Source of the DNA: Tetraselmis striata
Taxonomy: Eukaryota > Chlorophyta > Chlorodendrophyceae > Chlorodendrales > Chlorodendraceae
Assembly: GCA_006384855.1 (NCBI GenBank)
Contig: VCJN01003104.1
Coordinates: forward strand, 23,659 to 87,658
DNA: 64,000 nucleotides
Direction of reading: 5' to 3'
The notes beneath the pieces are model-generated. The model searched no databases. It was not told the DNA's origin and saw only the letters and a program-made list of their open reading frames with translations. Positions 35,516 to 47,043 of the stretch are shown piece after piece. Made by a program: the position numbers and the translations under genes. The first letter of the stretch is position 1. Each line of letters begins with the position of its first letter.

Positions 35516-37305
35516 AAAGTGACAATGCAGATCACAATTCTGATCACCCCTGGGCGCGCGCTGCCTACTCGCTGAGACTTCCACTCACGCCTGCAAGCCT
35601 TGTGCAGTTACGCCCGTGCCAAAGGGGCGCTTTCTCTGCAAGGCTAGAATCGACATCTTCGCCCATACACACTTCCTCGCAGCGGCCCCGGGTTGAATTG
35701 CCGTGCTGGCACAAGCAACTGAGAGAGGCATGTAGGTAAATGTCTTGAGTAGAAGCTGAGTGGCGTATTCTTATAGTGAGCTAGATTAAATGCCAGATCG
35801 ATAGCAATGTCAATAAAACTTCACATTGACGATCTACCTTGAAGCTGCACATGGATCTGACTGGCATCGACGCAGACGCAGGTCGACAATCACTTGCAAA
35901 TAAGACGCAATTCGACGCAAATCATCCATTATCCGTGCATGGCAGAGTTGCGTGTGCATCAGTACCATGCTATCTATGAGCCGGCCAATGTATCATGCGT
36001 GCATTCTCAGCAAACCCACACCGCTCACAGACTAGTTAAAGGTTGACAGTCGTGTCCAGTCCCTTGTCGCAGGTCACGTCTTCGAAAAAGTGCAGTCATC
36101 CGTGCAAAACAAGATGCGGCAGCATGCAATCCTGGATTTCTGTGCAGCAGCCCTTTGGGCGCTTTGTGAAAACGACTTTAGACTTAAGACCTTGAAACCT
36201 TACTAGTCTAAATTCTGCATTTGTTCCAGAGTATTAGCCTGCCCTATGCAAATGGAAGCAGAGGAGCTGAAATTTGTTGCATTTTATATATTTAGTGAAA
36301 CCGAATTTTGATAGGGATAGTGAAACCGCATTGTTGCATTTTATATATTTAGAAACCGCAACAGCACCTTCCGGCGGCGACGTGTGCCTCGCGAAAATGC
36401 AGACAGTGTCGTGTCAACCCACTGCGTATAGGCCTGCGCCTCGGAGTTGGGTAGCTGGTCCAACAAACCCGACCCCGTTCTGACCAGGTATGGCCGAGTT
36501 GTAGCGGATTGCGTGCAACTAGGTCGCCTGGCAGGTGTGCACGCACTAAGCGCGGCGTGTTGCAACTCATGCAGTTGCCCATGTTTGGCCACACAACACC
36601 GGAGCCTGGGAGAGCCGTAGGGCGCTGTCCTCGGCGCAGCTCGGCCGCATCCCGCCTAGCGGCCGGCCGTAGCAGCGGCAAAGGGAGGGCGGTTTGGAGC
36701 TGCCCTTTGTGCGGCGACATGCTCTAGGTAATAACTGAGTTTGGTTTTGTATTGCATAAAGTCACAATTGAAACCTTTGTAAATGATTTTACCCAGAACA
36801 TCATATATATCCGAGCGACACCCATCATCGGACGCGGGATGGCGCCCACAGTACTATGAATATACCTGGTACCATGTACTCAGCCATGATGATTGAGCTC
36901 GCACATGCTCTACGTAACAGATCTGCAGTTTTACGTCTAGCAGAACGCGCTAGTACCGATGCATTCTGAGCACTCTTACCCATGCGCATGGCTACTAATT
37001 CATAGAGGCGGAATGCAGCAGAAGTCAGCTGTTGCTATGGCTCGTAAAATGATGGCTGCGTTGCCCTGCCATGACGAAGGGGAGCATACACCAGAGCACA
37101 CTCACATCCGTATCGCCTTACGTGGGTGGTGCGGAGCTCCCAAGCACCACCAGAGTAAGCTGACAATAGTAGCGCATGCTGTCATCATCATCTCGAGGGG
37201 TTGGGGGATTGGGGGGTGGCTGGGGAGGCTGTTGTAGCAAGCGAGGTCAGAGTGATGCTGCAGTATCTCTATACTCAAAGTGAAAAACCGAACAATGGGA
37301 GGCGC
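35516..37305. other. 3' flank of the SBP gene and intergenic DNA
   Basis: No further gene is supportable. A short direct repeat, TTGCATTTTATATATTTAG, occurs at 36277 and 36333. A TGTAA at about 36778 is the nearest such signal found after the SBP stop, 1.26 kb away, so the true 3' end is uncertain. Confidence 0.35.
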
Positions 37306-37415
37306 ATGTGTGTGTGTGTGTGTGTGTGTTTGTGTGCGTGTGCGTGTGTGTGTGCGTGTGCGTGTGTGCCTGTGTGCCTGTGTGTCTGTGTGTCTGTGTC
37401 TGTGCGTGTGTGCGT

Positions 37416-37479
<64 letters not shown>

Positions 37480-37527
37480 GCGTGTGCGTGTGCGTGGGGG
37501 TGGGGGTGGGGGTGGGTGTGCATGTGC

Positions 37528-37570
<43 letters not shown>

Positions 37571-37615
37571 TGTGCGCAAGCGCGCGCGCGCGTGTGTGTG
37601 TGTGTGTGTGTGTGG
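37306..37615. repeat. 310 bp (GT)n microsatellite with GC and GGGGGT interruptions
   Basis: Long purine-pyrimidine alternation (TG with TGCG variants), three GGGGGT units near 37497-37515 and a CGCGCGCG block at 37580-37592. Open frames through it on all strands are by-products (Cys-Val or His-Thr polymers). Confidence 0.95.
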
Positions 37616-38219
37616 ACATGTGTACAGACATGTGTACATACAGATTTAAAACCCAAAAAACCCAAATAAATGTCCTAAAACCCTAACAATACACGAATAC
37701 ATGCAAATAAATCAAACACGAGATCGAGTACTGGGAAGACGGGTACCAGTAGTCGCTACAGGTTGGTAGGTATATACCATACAGGTATATGGTATGTCGT
37801 GATGCCGGATGTCAAATTATTTTACTTAGCATCGCTACAGGTACAGGTACGAGCATGTGAATAGCGATGACGGGCAATAAGGGTTATGTTTAAAGCGCTG
37901 TCTTCTTGGGGTTTCCTTTTCCCCCTGCCCTTAGGGTATGCGGGTGCCGACACTAGTACTCGTGTTTTAGCACGGGTGCAAAAACACTGGTGCTGTAGCA
38001 CGGGTGCTTTGGCACCCACTAGTGCTTTAGTACTGAGAGCCGGTTTTCGGCACTGTGCGTGCCGCCCACTACGGCGAGAACGGCGGAAACCCCGTACCTA
38101 TCGAATCTTATAAAACCACCTCGTCCGCTAGATTGGACCGCTCTCTTAGTTATGTGCTGGCCTCCTGCCCGCACAACCCTCCCTTTTTTGTGGCTCTTTG
38201 CCGCAAGTACCTCGCCAAA

Positions 38220-39890
38220 ATGCGTGTTGGGCGCGGCACTATCGGGCGGACCTGCTGCGTGACCCCCATCCCCTAGCACAACGGGTTGCGATATATAGTG
38301 CGGCGTGGGAACACCGCGACGGTACATCGCCACCCATTGCCCCCGCACTAAACGGGTCAATAGGCATCATGGGAGGAACTACCTAGTCAAGACTCTTAGG
38401 CGTTTAAAAAACAATAAGCCCCAGGGGCATGATAGGATTACTCGGAGGCTATAAAATTGGCAATATACGCCCCGAATAGCCATTTTGGCAAGGCATTGCT
38501 GGCCTTAATTAACGGGATATGGACTAAGAACTATGTTCCCCAGCAATGGCGTAGCTCGGCCATAGTATCGGTGCCCAAGAAAGGCGACTCAACCGTTATG
38601 GACAATTATAGGGGTATCTCGATTATGGGGGCCGCAATGGAACTCCTTATGACCGTCATTACCCAACGCTTGCAAGACGTCTGCCAAGCTAAAGGGACAA
38701 TTCGTCGTTGGCAAGCGGGTTTTATACGGAATGAGGAGGGCCCCATGCAAGTCGCCAGCTTGTTCGATATCGCGGCTCGTCGCCAAGCGTCGGGTCTACC
38801 CACGTACGCGGGTTTTATTGACCTTACGAAGGCGTATGGCACTGTACCTCGTGAGCTTTTCTTCCTAAAAATACAAGCCATACGAGTCACGGGTCATATG
38901 CTTACCTTCATAAAAACTTGATATAGGGATAGTATGGTACGGGTCAAGACAGGGGTGGCCCCGGGAACACTATCACACCCCATACCCATAGAGCGTAGCC
39001 TCCGACAGGAATGCCCCGCTTCCCCCATTCTATTTAACATATTCATTACGATATATTCGATGCCTTGGGGTAGAACATCTAGGGTGTGATGTTCCAAGGT
39101 GCACCGACACACTAGGGGCAAGGCAACCACTAATAAGGGTGCCGGGTCAGTTACACGCAGACGACGATGTTGGTATCACAGATATGACAGACTCGTTCGA
39201 GAACCTGCATGCCATGTTCGCACACTTCTCGCAATGGGCGGAGGACCATTTTTGGGGGTTTGGGGTACTTAATGTGGGGTGATGGCATTAGGCCGATATT
39301 CCGATGAAACCGCGTTACGCGAACAAGCAACCCAATATGGCTGCTTGGAGGGGAACGGGTGCCGGTTGGAAATGAATATAGGTATTTGGGTACGGTCATT
39401 AAGTCGGATTTAGGTATGCAACACATAGTAGGCGACCGGGTTAAGCAGGGTAAATGCGCGCCATTGAGGCGCTCAATTCGGTGTCAGTCGGTGGACGGGA
39501 CAAAATTCCTATTAATGCGCATGTGTCTGTCTCTAAAACCTGTGTAATGCCGGTTTTAACTTACCGGTGTAAAGTATGGGGCATGAATAGAACTAGCGGT
39601 GCAAATAAATTATTACAAACCGTACTCTAGCAGTGCTTGCGGTGCCTCATTGGGGTGGGTAAAACCTCCCCTGGGTTGGCCACGGCACCGAATGATGATG
39701 CGGGAATGGGATATTGCGCCCATAGAGGCTACGGCCGCTGCGGCACGGGCTCGGGCAGTCCGACTTGAATACATGTAAATCCTTATAGCTCATTCAGTAA
39801 ATTTGCCAAGACATCGGGCGCCCTTACACGTAGACGTCGGGTACCGTGCGGTTGTTAGATCGACTAGCTACCGTGGCGAACGTATAGCGA
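38220..39890 (+). mobile_element. Non-LTR retrotransposon (LINE) fragment, copy 1, decayed
   Basis: The reverse transcriptase is readable in pieces. At 38457-38921 it shows the fingers/palm motifs SVPKKGDSTVMDNYRGISI, QAGFIRNEE and FIDLTKAYGTV (first catalytic Asp), then a stop. The catalytic box reads HADD (39154-39165) in place of YADD. Frameshifts and stops follow. Alignment with copy 2 (56215-58351) ends near 39890, so the 3' part is missing. It cannot be active. Confidence 0.75.
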
Positions 39891-40111
39891 CTACATCATC
39901 GATTCGCATACATTGTTGTCCGTTGGTAGACGTATATGTAGATTTCGCACATTGTTGCATTTTTTACTTGCTTGATGTAGCGCTAGTCGCTAATATGCGT
40001 GAATTATCATTGTAGACGGACCCAGGTAGGCACCCCCGCATTCGATTATATGTACATGAATGATCGTTTCTTATATCGGCGGAACATAAAGGGATAATGT
40101 GGCGAGTAGAT

Positions 40112-41647
40112 TAGAGGCACCGCCTTGGTTAACCAAAGGTTAACCAAAACCAAGGTTAACCAAGGTTATTCCCGCCGGCCTTGGTTAGCGCCCATATATT
40201 GCTCTAATGTACTGTCTGGCACCAAGGAGGCACCAAGGAGGCGCAGGCAAAAGCTGCAAAGGGCCATAGCATTTCTTACACCCACATTCAGGACGACATC
40301 CTCCATAAGGACTGCATTACTGCATGGTTTCTATGCACTTTCCCTCCCACTTGGGGCACTAGGTTCATGCTGAGGTGTTGTGGTGGCAAGCGAATCGCCA
40401 GAGCCAGACTGTGTCTGGGTTATTCCCATCAGCAAGTCCTGCACCAGTTGTTGTTGCTGAATATTGTTGTTGCAATGATACATACTGTAGCATAGCAAAT
40501 TGCTGCTGCAGCCCTTGCAAGTTTTGCAAAACAGTCACCACATGTAAAGGGTTAATCTGGGTAGACCGTTGCTGAGCAGCAAGTTGCGCTGCAGCAGACG
40601 AGGGGTTGGGAGCCAATACAGCTGTGGGTTGTGCGCCGACTGCTGCAGCGCCTGTGTTGCCATCATCATTGTCTTGGTGCTTGCGCTTGCTGCCCCTCCT
40701 GCCCCTATGCTTTGCGGGAATCTTGAGTGCTGCTAGAGTCTCTATGAGCGTGGGGGCGCATAACACCGCAGTGAACAACAAGATGCAACTTCATCTTGCT
40801 GATCCCTGAGGGCAGGAGCTGCCAGTCGGAGACCCTTTCGTTTTGTGGAAGTTGATTGCATCGCGAACATCGTAAAGTTCGCTGCCCGTTCCTCTCTCCT
40901 TTGATGTTGAATATCGCCTTTGCATGATCGTGATCCCAGGCAGCACTGGCGGCTCGCGGGATCATGTCCATCGCGGCCTGTACGTGGGCTGTTATGACGG
41001 CATGTGAGGAGGCGGGCGGGCGCCTCAGACAGGTGCAGCTGTGGGCTAGGGGTGGGGCGGGGCGGGGCGGAATGCGCCGGGCGGGCCCGCACCGGGTGCT
41101 GAAGGGGCGGGCGGCAAGCTGGCGGGCGCGCGATCAAGCGCCGGGTGCGGCTTGTGAGGGGGCCGGGCGGGCTTGTCAAGCAGGTGGAGCAGACCGGCGG
41201 TCGGCAGTGGGCTAGGGGCGGGACGGGGCGGGTCGGAATGCAGCAGGTGTGCCCGCACCGGATGCGCGGGGGGCGGGCAACAAGCAGGCGGGCGCGTGAT
41301 CGAGCGCCGGGTGCGGACCTATGCAACGAGGGTGGGGGGGCACCTCAGGCCGGTGCCGCAGCCCGCAGGACACGGGTGGCAGCGGGGCGGGGCGAAATGC
41401 TAATGCGGCGGGCGGGGCGAAATGCTAATGCGGCGGGCGAGCCCACCCTGCGGCGTTCAGTTTAATTAAATTGAATGCCATTAATTTTAGCCGTCAATGG
41501 CTAAAATCCGACTTTACGCGGTTCTGCCCGGGCCCCGGGGGCCGGGGCGGCTTGGTTTTGGTTGTAACCAATGTTAAGCAAGGCTGATAAAAAACCAAGG
41601 TTCACCTTCGGTTTTTCAGATTCTAACCAAGGTTATCGGTGCCTTTA
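40112..41647. mobile_element. Small hAT-like element 3 with imperfect 8 bp target duplication
   Basis: The left end is TAGAGGCACCG and the right end, inverted, is TAAAGGCACCG; both fit hAT YARNG. Flanks GAGTAGAT (40104-40111) and GAGTAGTC (41648-41655) agree at 6 of 8 positions. Inside each end are repeated GGTTAACCAA/CCTTGGTTA words. The interior carries a BED-finger frame on the minus strand and a G-rich block (40985-41460) built from about 190 bp direct repeats with many GGGCGGG words. There is no transposase core. Confidence 0.6.
40365..40971 (-). CDS. BED-like zinc finger plus Gln-rich ORF inside element 3
   Basis: ATG 40971 opens a frame with CSRC followed about 20 residues later by MKLHLVVH, the C-x2-C...H-x3-H arrangement of BED fingers, common at the N-terminus of hAT transposases. 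This frame stops at 40705. The overlapping frame ending at 40365 continues with a basic patch (KHRGRRGSKRKH) and a Gln/Ala-rich region. A short intron near 40720-40770 or a frameshift could join them. Without a catalytic core it may be a decayed or repurposed DNA-binding protein. Confidence 0.4.
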
Positions 41648-41655
41648 GAGTAGTC

Positions 41656-42708
41656 GGCTCCAGAGTTTATGGTGGTGAAAAGTGAGAATTATTTACATGA
41701 ATAAGATGGTCTGCCCTCCGGTAGCGATATGCTCATGTCTCGCTATAGAAGGATTACTCAGCAGTCGGCGCGGCGGGATGCCACCCCGGCGCTGCTATCA
41801 TGTCTGGTGATCATATCTAGTCAGCAGGGCTAATGAGATTACGTAGATTATAGGAGGATTGTACCAGGTAGCGCTAACGTTTAAAAATGATATCTCCTCA
41901 CAAGAAGGGAACTCGAAGAGGTACGGCGAATACGTACAGGTATCAATACTAGGCTCCGAGCCGTCCTGTGTTTATGGCGGACGAACATCGTACGAGCACA
42001 GGTAACGGATAAATTAGTATTCGTTGTACACTCGTATACCATGAAAGGGACTGCTGTACTGACATCGTATGAGTACGGGTAAAACTACCGGAAAATTGCT
42101 TTCCTTGGTGATACCAAAAACGATGAAAATCAGGATTAGCGGTGCGGGGGCTTGGCAGGTAAGTGCCGTTGTACTTATTACCTGCTTACTTCACTCGCCT
42201 AATGTCCGAACGATATGACGTGAACTATCACGTTCGTTCGCCACATCCGCGAAAGATGAAAATCAGGATGATACAGGTTCCTGTACGTGTCCAGACGCAG
42301 GCAGGCAGACAGGCAGACAGGCACCCCCGCTTTCGATTTGGATTGTAAATCGCTACAGTACCTGATACTTATCGGCAGAATTCCACGCGCGGGTCGACCC
42401 GGTGCATTTTAGGTTTGGCCGCTCCACATTCCAGTACTTTAGCGCTGTAGAACACAGGTCGCACCCCCATTGTGGATTTTCTGGCGCTCAACATGAAGGG
42501 ATATTAAGGGAACATGAACATGGAATATCTCGACTTCGCACGTGTACCTGTAAAAGGATTAAGGATGATATGCAACCACCCAGCTAGGGCTTTGATTCCA
42601 ACGGTAGATACTGTCCTACGCGTATTCGTACTAGTGTAGTACGCACGCCCGTACCAGTGCAGGTACAGGTACCCGTACATTTCCTGGTGTCAATAATAAT
42701 TACGGCTA
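41656..42708. other. Intergenic region
   Basis: Contains many short GTAC and ATCAGGAT-type words but no supportable gene. A fragment related to the 33.3 kb tandem array lies at about 41888. The open frames are short and undistinguished. Confidence 0.4.
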
Positions 42709-43187
42709 CACACCGGTTCGCGTAGGTACTCGTTTCTGAAGACCGTAAACGGGTCTCAAATCCGAGATGTGTAGCTGGCAACGCTTTTTGGCTACGTGGC
42801 ACGCGCTACGTGCGTGATATTAGCACATGACCGCTCGCGCTCCTCCCTCATCATCCCGCCGCCAGCCCCATCCCTGCCCGCGACACACAAGACGAGGCAC
42901 CTGAACGCCCCCATATGCCTACGTTAGCGCGCTGCTACCGCGGTATGCGCGTGATGGTGCCGGCCGGTGTGTTCGATTGGCAGCGGTGGGGCGGGATGGG
43001 TTGGCGAGACGGGTGGTCACGTGGGCTCTGAGTTTTCATCAAATGACGTTGTATTTGACTGTATCAACCGGATACTAATCACTATTCGCTCTCATTTCGG
43101 TAGTTGCATCTCAGGATTGTGACCCCGCTACACACAGCTTAAACCCCGGGAGGATTTCATTTAGCGAGTACCCGGGGAACCGGCGTG
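42709..43187 (-). mobile_element. MITE, copy 2 (inverted relative to copy 1)
   Basis: A 479 bp copy of the 28263-28744 element on the other strand. It begins CACACCGGTT and ends AACCGGCGTG, flanked by TA on both sides. Differences from copy 1 are scattered substitutions, so both are old. Confidence 0.75.
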
Positions 43188-43200
43188 TATAATACATGTA

Positions 43201-43343
43201 CAGGTTGATGCATTAGCCCTTCGGGGTTCGAATGAGGCAATGGTCTACTGGCTATGCCTGACCTACGACTGCAGTTGGCGCACGAGGTCAAGTGCTGGGG
43301 CGGCTTCGGCCGATGTCCCGGCGGGGCAAACTTTACTTTACTT
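43201..43343 (+). mobile_element. tRNA-derived SINE, 5'-truncated copy
   Basis: Holds only the body of the SINE, from GGTTGATGCATTAGCCCTTC through GGGGCGGCTTCGGCCGATG to a CTTTACTTTACTT tail. The tRNA-like head is missing, consistent with 5' truncation. Confidence 0.75.
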
Positions 43344-43442
43344 AATACATGTACAGGTACCCGTACATTTGCTGGTGGGAATAACAGTACAAAATCCACC
43401 GCGCTAAAACATCACGGGTACTAAGGTAGGAAGCATCACAAG

Positions 43443-43700
43443 GTACATCCCTTATCTGCTCGGTTTAGCGGTCGTCTCGTACGTGAGAGGTCCGGGTATC
43501 GATTCCTGGCCGATGTATTTGCGGCAATATCGTCCCGGCGTGTCACGGGTTTCCCCGGTTGATGCATTAGACCTTCGGGGTTAGAATGTGGCAATAATGG
43601 TCTACGGGCTATGCCAGACCTACGACGGCAGTTGGCGCAAGAGGTCAAGTGTTGGGGCGGCTTCGGCCGATGTCACGGGGCGAACTTTATTTTATTTTTT
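43443..43700 (+). mobile_element. tRNA-derived SINE, full-length copy
   Basis: The head has a Pol III A-box-like TGCTCGGTTTAGCGG and a B-box-like GGTATCGATTCC spaced as in tRNA. The shared body follows, ending in CTTTATTTTATTTTTT. It aligns with copies at 43201 and 45198. No clear target duplication remains. Confidence 0.8.
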
Positions 43701-44130
43701 AGCAGTCTGTGCTGTATAAAAAACAGGTAATGCATATCCTTATGGTCGGGAAAGTCAACACAAAGCGAGGTTAAAAACGGCACGCAACCCGCATGATGCG
43801 GACGTATATGCGGGTCATGGTATCGACTTGTTGTCGTCATGCATGACAATTTAACATTTTGAAACTAATCCAGGTCATGAAGCTGGCTGGCTATATCGGT
43901 ATTGAGCGTGCAATGCATGCGTCCAACATTTAATTGTCGCCATGACATAATACGGAACTGTAGCGACCATGTGTGCTACTATTAACTCTTCCGAATGAAT
44001 AAGCTGGTTTAGCTGGCGATTCCCCAAAACCGGAAGGGGGGAACTAATCATTTCAAGGAACTTTGTCATGGAACGAAGCAGTACATAAAGCGCGAGCTTA
44101 GAACCGCAGATGAATAAGCGCGCGACCACG
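43701..44130. other. Intergenic stretch
   Basis: No gene or repeat that I can support apart from short palindromic words. Confidence 0.4.
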
Positions 44131-44172
44131 TGCGTGGCAGCGCCCTTGCGTGCTGCCACGCGCGCTATTTAT
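44131..44172 (+). promoter_or_regulatory. Inverted repeat followed by TATA-like box
   Basis: GCGTGGCAGC is followed 10 bp later by its exact complement GCTGCCACGC (44131-44160), and a TATTTAT motif begins 6 bp further on. The arrangement resembles a regulator site upstream of a core promoter for the acidic frame at 44267. Function is inferred. Confidence 0.4.
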
Positions 44173-44266
44173 CATAAACAGTGCGGCCCGCAGCAGCCGC
44201 CGTCACTCCGGCCACCTTATCCACCGCCCAACATCCACATGCATGCATCCTCCATGACGTCCCGCG

Positions 44267-44468
44267 ATGGAGAACAACAACGAGGACGAGGCGGGGCCAT
44301 CTCGGCACGCCCCGCTGCCACAAGTTTGAGGAGGAGGAGGTGATCGACATCGACCAGGAGAGGGCGATGGAGATTGAGTTGACTGAGGAACAGCAACGAC
44401 ATGACGAGGAGGTGGAGGCGAAGCGGATGCATGTGGATCAAGAGCTGCTGGACAAGGGGGCAGAGTGA
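44267..44468 (+). CDS. Short acidic ORF with a frame break
   Basis: ATG 44267 starts MENNNEDEAGPSRHAPLP and runs into a stop at 44327. The next frame continues without interruption as FEEEEVIDIDQERAMEIELT and ends at 44466-44468. Removing one base near 44321 would join them into about 66 acidic residues with a predicted helix. It lies about 95 bp after a TATA-like box. No family is recognised, and it may be a pseudogene. Confidence 0.3.
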
Positions 44469-45181
44469 CAGCGACGACGAGTGACAGTGACAACGACTGA
44501 GAGAGCACAATGAAAGCGAGCAGTAGAGTGAGCGACAGCGAGCAGTGACAACGAGCAACGATCAACAAGTAGACGGTAGGCCGTGAGGCTGGGAGTAGGG
44601 TCAAGGGCGTAGCCACGCACAACATGTAATTGTGGGTGGTTTACATGTTTGGCACTCTATAAGGTATTTTCTCATTGCACGGCACTCCTATAGCACTTGC
44701 AACAATGCGCAAGAGGCATTAACAGAGGGCAACCTGCTCATTAATGTCCCATGGCAGTACTTTACAAAGTACTGGACTTCCCTGACAAATAAAGTGCGCA
44801 AGCCGCAAAATCTCCGGGGGGGGGGGGGGGGGGGGGGGGAGCTAAACCAGGAAATTAATTCGGAAGAGCCTTATCAACGGACGTCATCATCAGTACCCGT
44901 AACGCGCTTACTAAATTATACTTGTTATTCTGCCATAATTGCCATACCGTACATGTACGAGTCGATGCAATTAACGTGCTGATCGTAGTTTACTGCTGTC
45001 GTTATTTCCAATGCTGTTACTACCACTGCGAAGGATTTCTGCTACGAGAAATCCAAGAACTTTTACCGGCCGCCGCATCCCCATACGCCCGGAACTGTAG
45101 CGCACAAACGCGAGATGACGCAGCAGTATTGTAAGGATATGTACCACACAAATCCCCATATGGCTAACCACTGCCTGGTGC

Positions 45182-45464
45182 GTTTTGATGCGCGGTAAAA
45201 GTAAAGTTAAGTTCGCCCCGGGACACCGGCCGAAGCCGCCCCATCACTTGACCTCGTGCGCCAACTGCAGTCGTAGGTCTGGCATAGCCCATAGACCATT
45301 GCCTGATTCGAACCCCGAAGGGCTAATGCATCAACCGGGTACACCCGTGACACGCCGGGCCGATATTGCCGAAATACATCAGCCAGGAATCGAACCGGGT
45401 CTCTCGCATACGAGACGACCGCTCTACCGAGCGGACAAGGGATGTACGGTTTTGATGCGCGGTA
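45182..45464 (-). mobile_element. tRNA-derived SINE with 16 bp target-site duplication
   Basis: The SINE proper is 45198-45448 on the minus strand. It is bounded by identical GTTTTGATGCGCGGTA at 45182-45197 and 45449-45464. The head contains CCGCTCGGTAGAGCGG (A box/D-arm-like) and a perfect B box, GGTTCGATTCC. A second B-box-like GGGTTCGAATC lies in the body. The tail is AACTTAACTTTACTTT. The sequence, perfect duplication and oligo-T/A-rich tail together show LINE-mediated retrotransposition. Confidence 0.9.
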
Positions 45465-45576
45465 TCCTTACAACTATAGCGACTAGTCGCTACAGAAGAC
45501 AATGACAGGTACCTGAAACTGTACCCTGTGCACATATTGTCGTGGTATAAATATATTTATCACACATGCTCTTATA

Positions 45577-46133
45577 ATTACATCTGGGCTTTCACAAAAG
45601 CGCACTACAAAGAGAACTAACAGCAACTATGAAAGGTTGCCAGCAAAAGAGAGACATAAGCATGAAACCAAGGTCGAGCAGGAGGACATGGAGCCAAGAA
45701 ACAAGAAGGAGCCAAGGGAACCACGAAGTCACTTAGCTGCCAGGAACTAAAGGAACCCCCGCCCCGGGGTAGGCTATCAGGCGCGGCGAGGACGCTTGCA
45801 ACCAATGACCCGGGTCATAGCAACACATGCCGACGAGCGACGCGACGCAGGCGCAGGAGCACCATCACGTGCCGCACGCGCGGCCGCGACCCCGCCAAGA
45901 ACGTTGTCTGTATGTGCCATGTTGATGAGCAAGGAGAAACGGCGGCGCCACGCAGACAAGAGATGGCCGATTTTTTGGCCAGTGTGTGCTTGGCTAGCTT
46001 TCGCGAGCTCCACCAAGAAAGCCTCGGCGTTCGGGGCCAGCGAGCCAAACTCGGAAACGGCGAAAGGAACAAAGCGAAGCATGCCGGCAGCGTTTCGGAC
46101 ACCCTCGTCATACTTTATTACACGTTCATACAC
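45577..46133 (-). mobile_element. 3' fragment of a retroelement, copy B, with C-terminal coding piece
   Basis: The coding part (45777-46133, minus) reads VRNAAGMLRFVPFAVSEFGS and LAPNAEAFLVELAK and ends near VIGCKRPRR. I take this to be the C-terminal region of an algal retroelement polyprotein that usually follows the reverse transcriptase; this is from memory of the pattern, not a search. The 3' part is shared with copy A at 25454-25780. The 5' side is truncated. Confidence 0.55.
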
Positions 46134-46927
46134 TAATTGGTACGCGATCCGCCTAGGGGCTGTACAATACTAGTGGTTCAGTCCCCTGTAATACCAGAAG
46201 CAATATACTACATGCGCGCCTCATGCTGGAATAAATCCATGTACATAGTATCAATGCATCAGGACACGGTCAGTTCCAGACCATCCGCGACGAGTAGCGA
46301 CTAAATTGTACCATTGATAGCCCACGGTCATACTGTCTCAGCCGCTACGGGTACCGGTACATTGACACGAGTATTGCCCGTTTAGGCTCACTCACAACAC
46401 TTGAATCCCATGTAAGACGACAGCAAGGCAGATCCTGCCCCGCCCCCCCCCCCCCCCCCCCCCCCCCGCCTCCCGCTGACGTCCAAATAATTCATGGGTC
46501 AACAATCCTTGCTGACCCTAATTAAATATGCGACATCTAGGGCATTGGCTTCACTTGGGTCGGCCCAGTCTTGGAGCGCCTCCCTAGGACGTCCCATTCG
46601 CCACACCACTATGCCTCTGTGTGTGTGTAAATATATACACATATCGAGCAGGTAGGAGGAGCAGCTTGTGCAATATATCTTGCGAAACTATAGAAAGACG
46701 GATGTATATGTCGAAATATAGAAATGAATATAGAAATAAATAATATATGGTTCTGTCATATCGGACATCGTAGCACAATATTGTTGCTCCCGCTTGCAGC
46801 CGTTCGGGTGCTGTGCTGCGGGGCATATGACGCCTAGCCTCAATATCTATATCCTATGTAATCGCATACCAACACCCTTAGACTTGCTTGAGTGTGCACT
46901 CACACGCATGCCTGGTTTGCGCTATAG
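46134..46927. other. Intergenic region
   Basis: A C tract of about 26 nt lies at 46442-46467, followed by AT-rich sequence. No gene is supportable. Confidence 0.4.
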
Positions 46928-47043
46928 ATGTCTTCAACGGAGCACCTATGCCTTTCAGCTCCACTTTTGGCGCGCCCACTTTTGCGGGCGCACCTGGTGG
47001 GCTTTCCGGCTTCACCAGTGTTCTCCCGGTGTTCGACCTGCAG
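46928..47043 (+). CDS. Possible orphan exon
   Basis: A GC-richer island in AT-rich surroundings ends in a strong donor (CTGCAG then GTAAGT). The open frame reading into it gives FNGAPMPFSSTFGAPTFAGA and ends VLPVFDLQ. No family is recognised and no partner exon is identified, so this may be a gene relic. Confidence 0.25.

Noticed and set aside
37201..37686. Several long open frames across 37.2-37.7 kb encoding Cys-Val or His-Thr polymers
   Set aside because: They are translations of a GT/CA microsatellite and appear in all frames on both strands.
37640..37690. Telomere-like CCCTAA/AAACCC words
   Set aside because: Only isolated words such as AAACCC and CCCTAA occur; there is no tandem TTTAGGG array.
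45370..45448. A possible tRNA gene on the minus strand
   Set aside because: A and B boxes are present, but the anticodon arm does not fold into a 5 bp stem with a 7 nt loop, and the segment is the head of a repeated element with target duplications.
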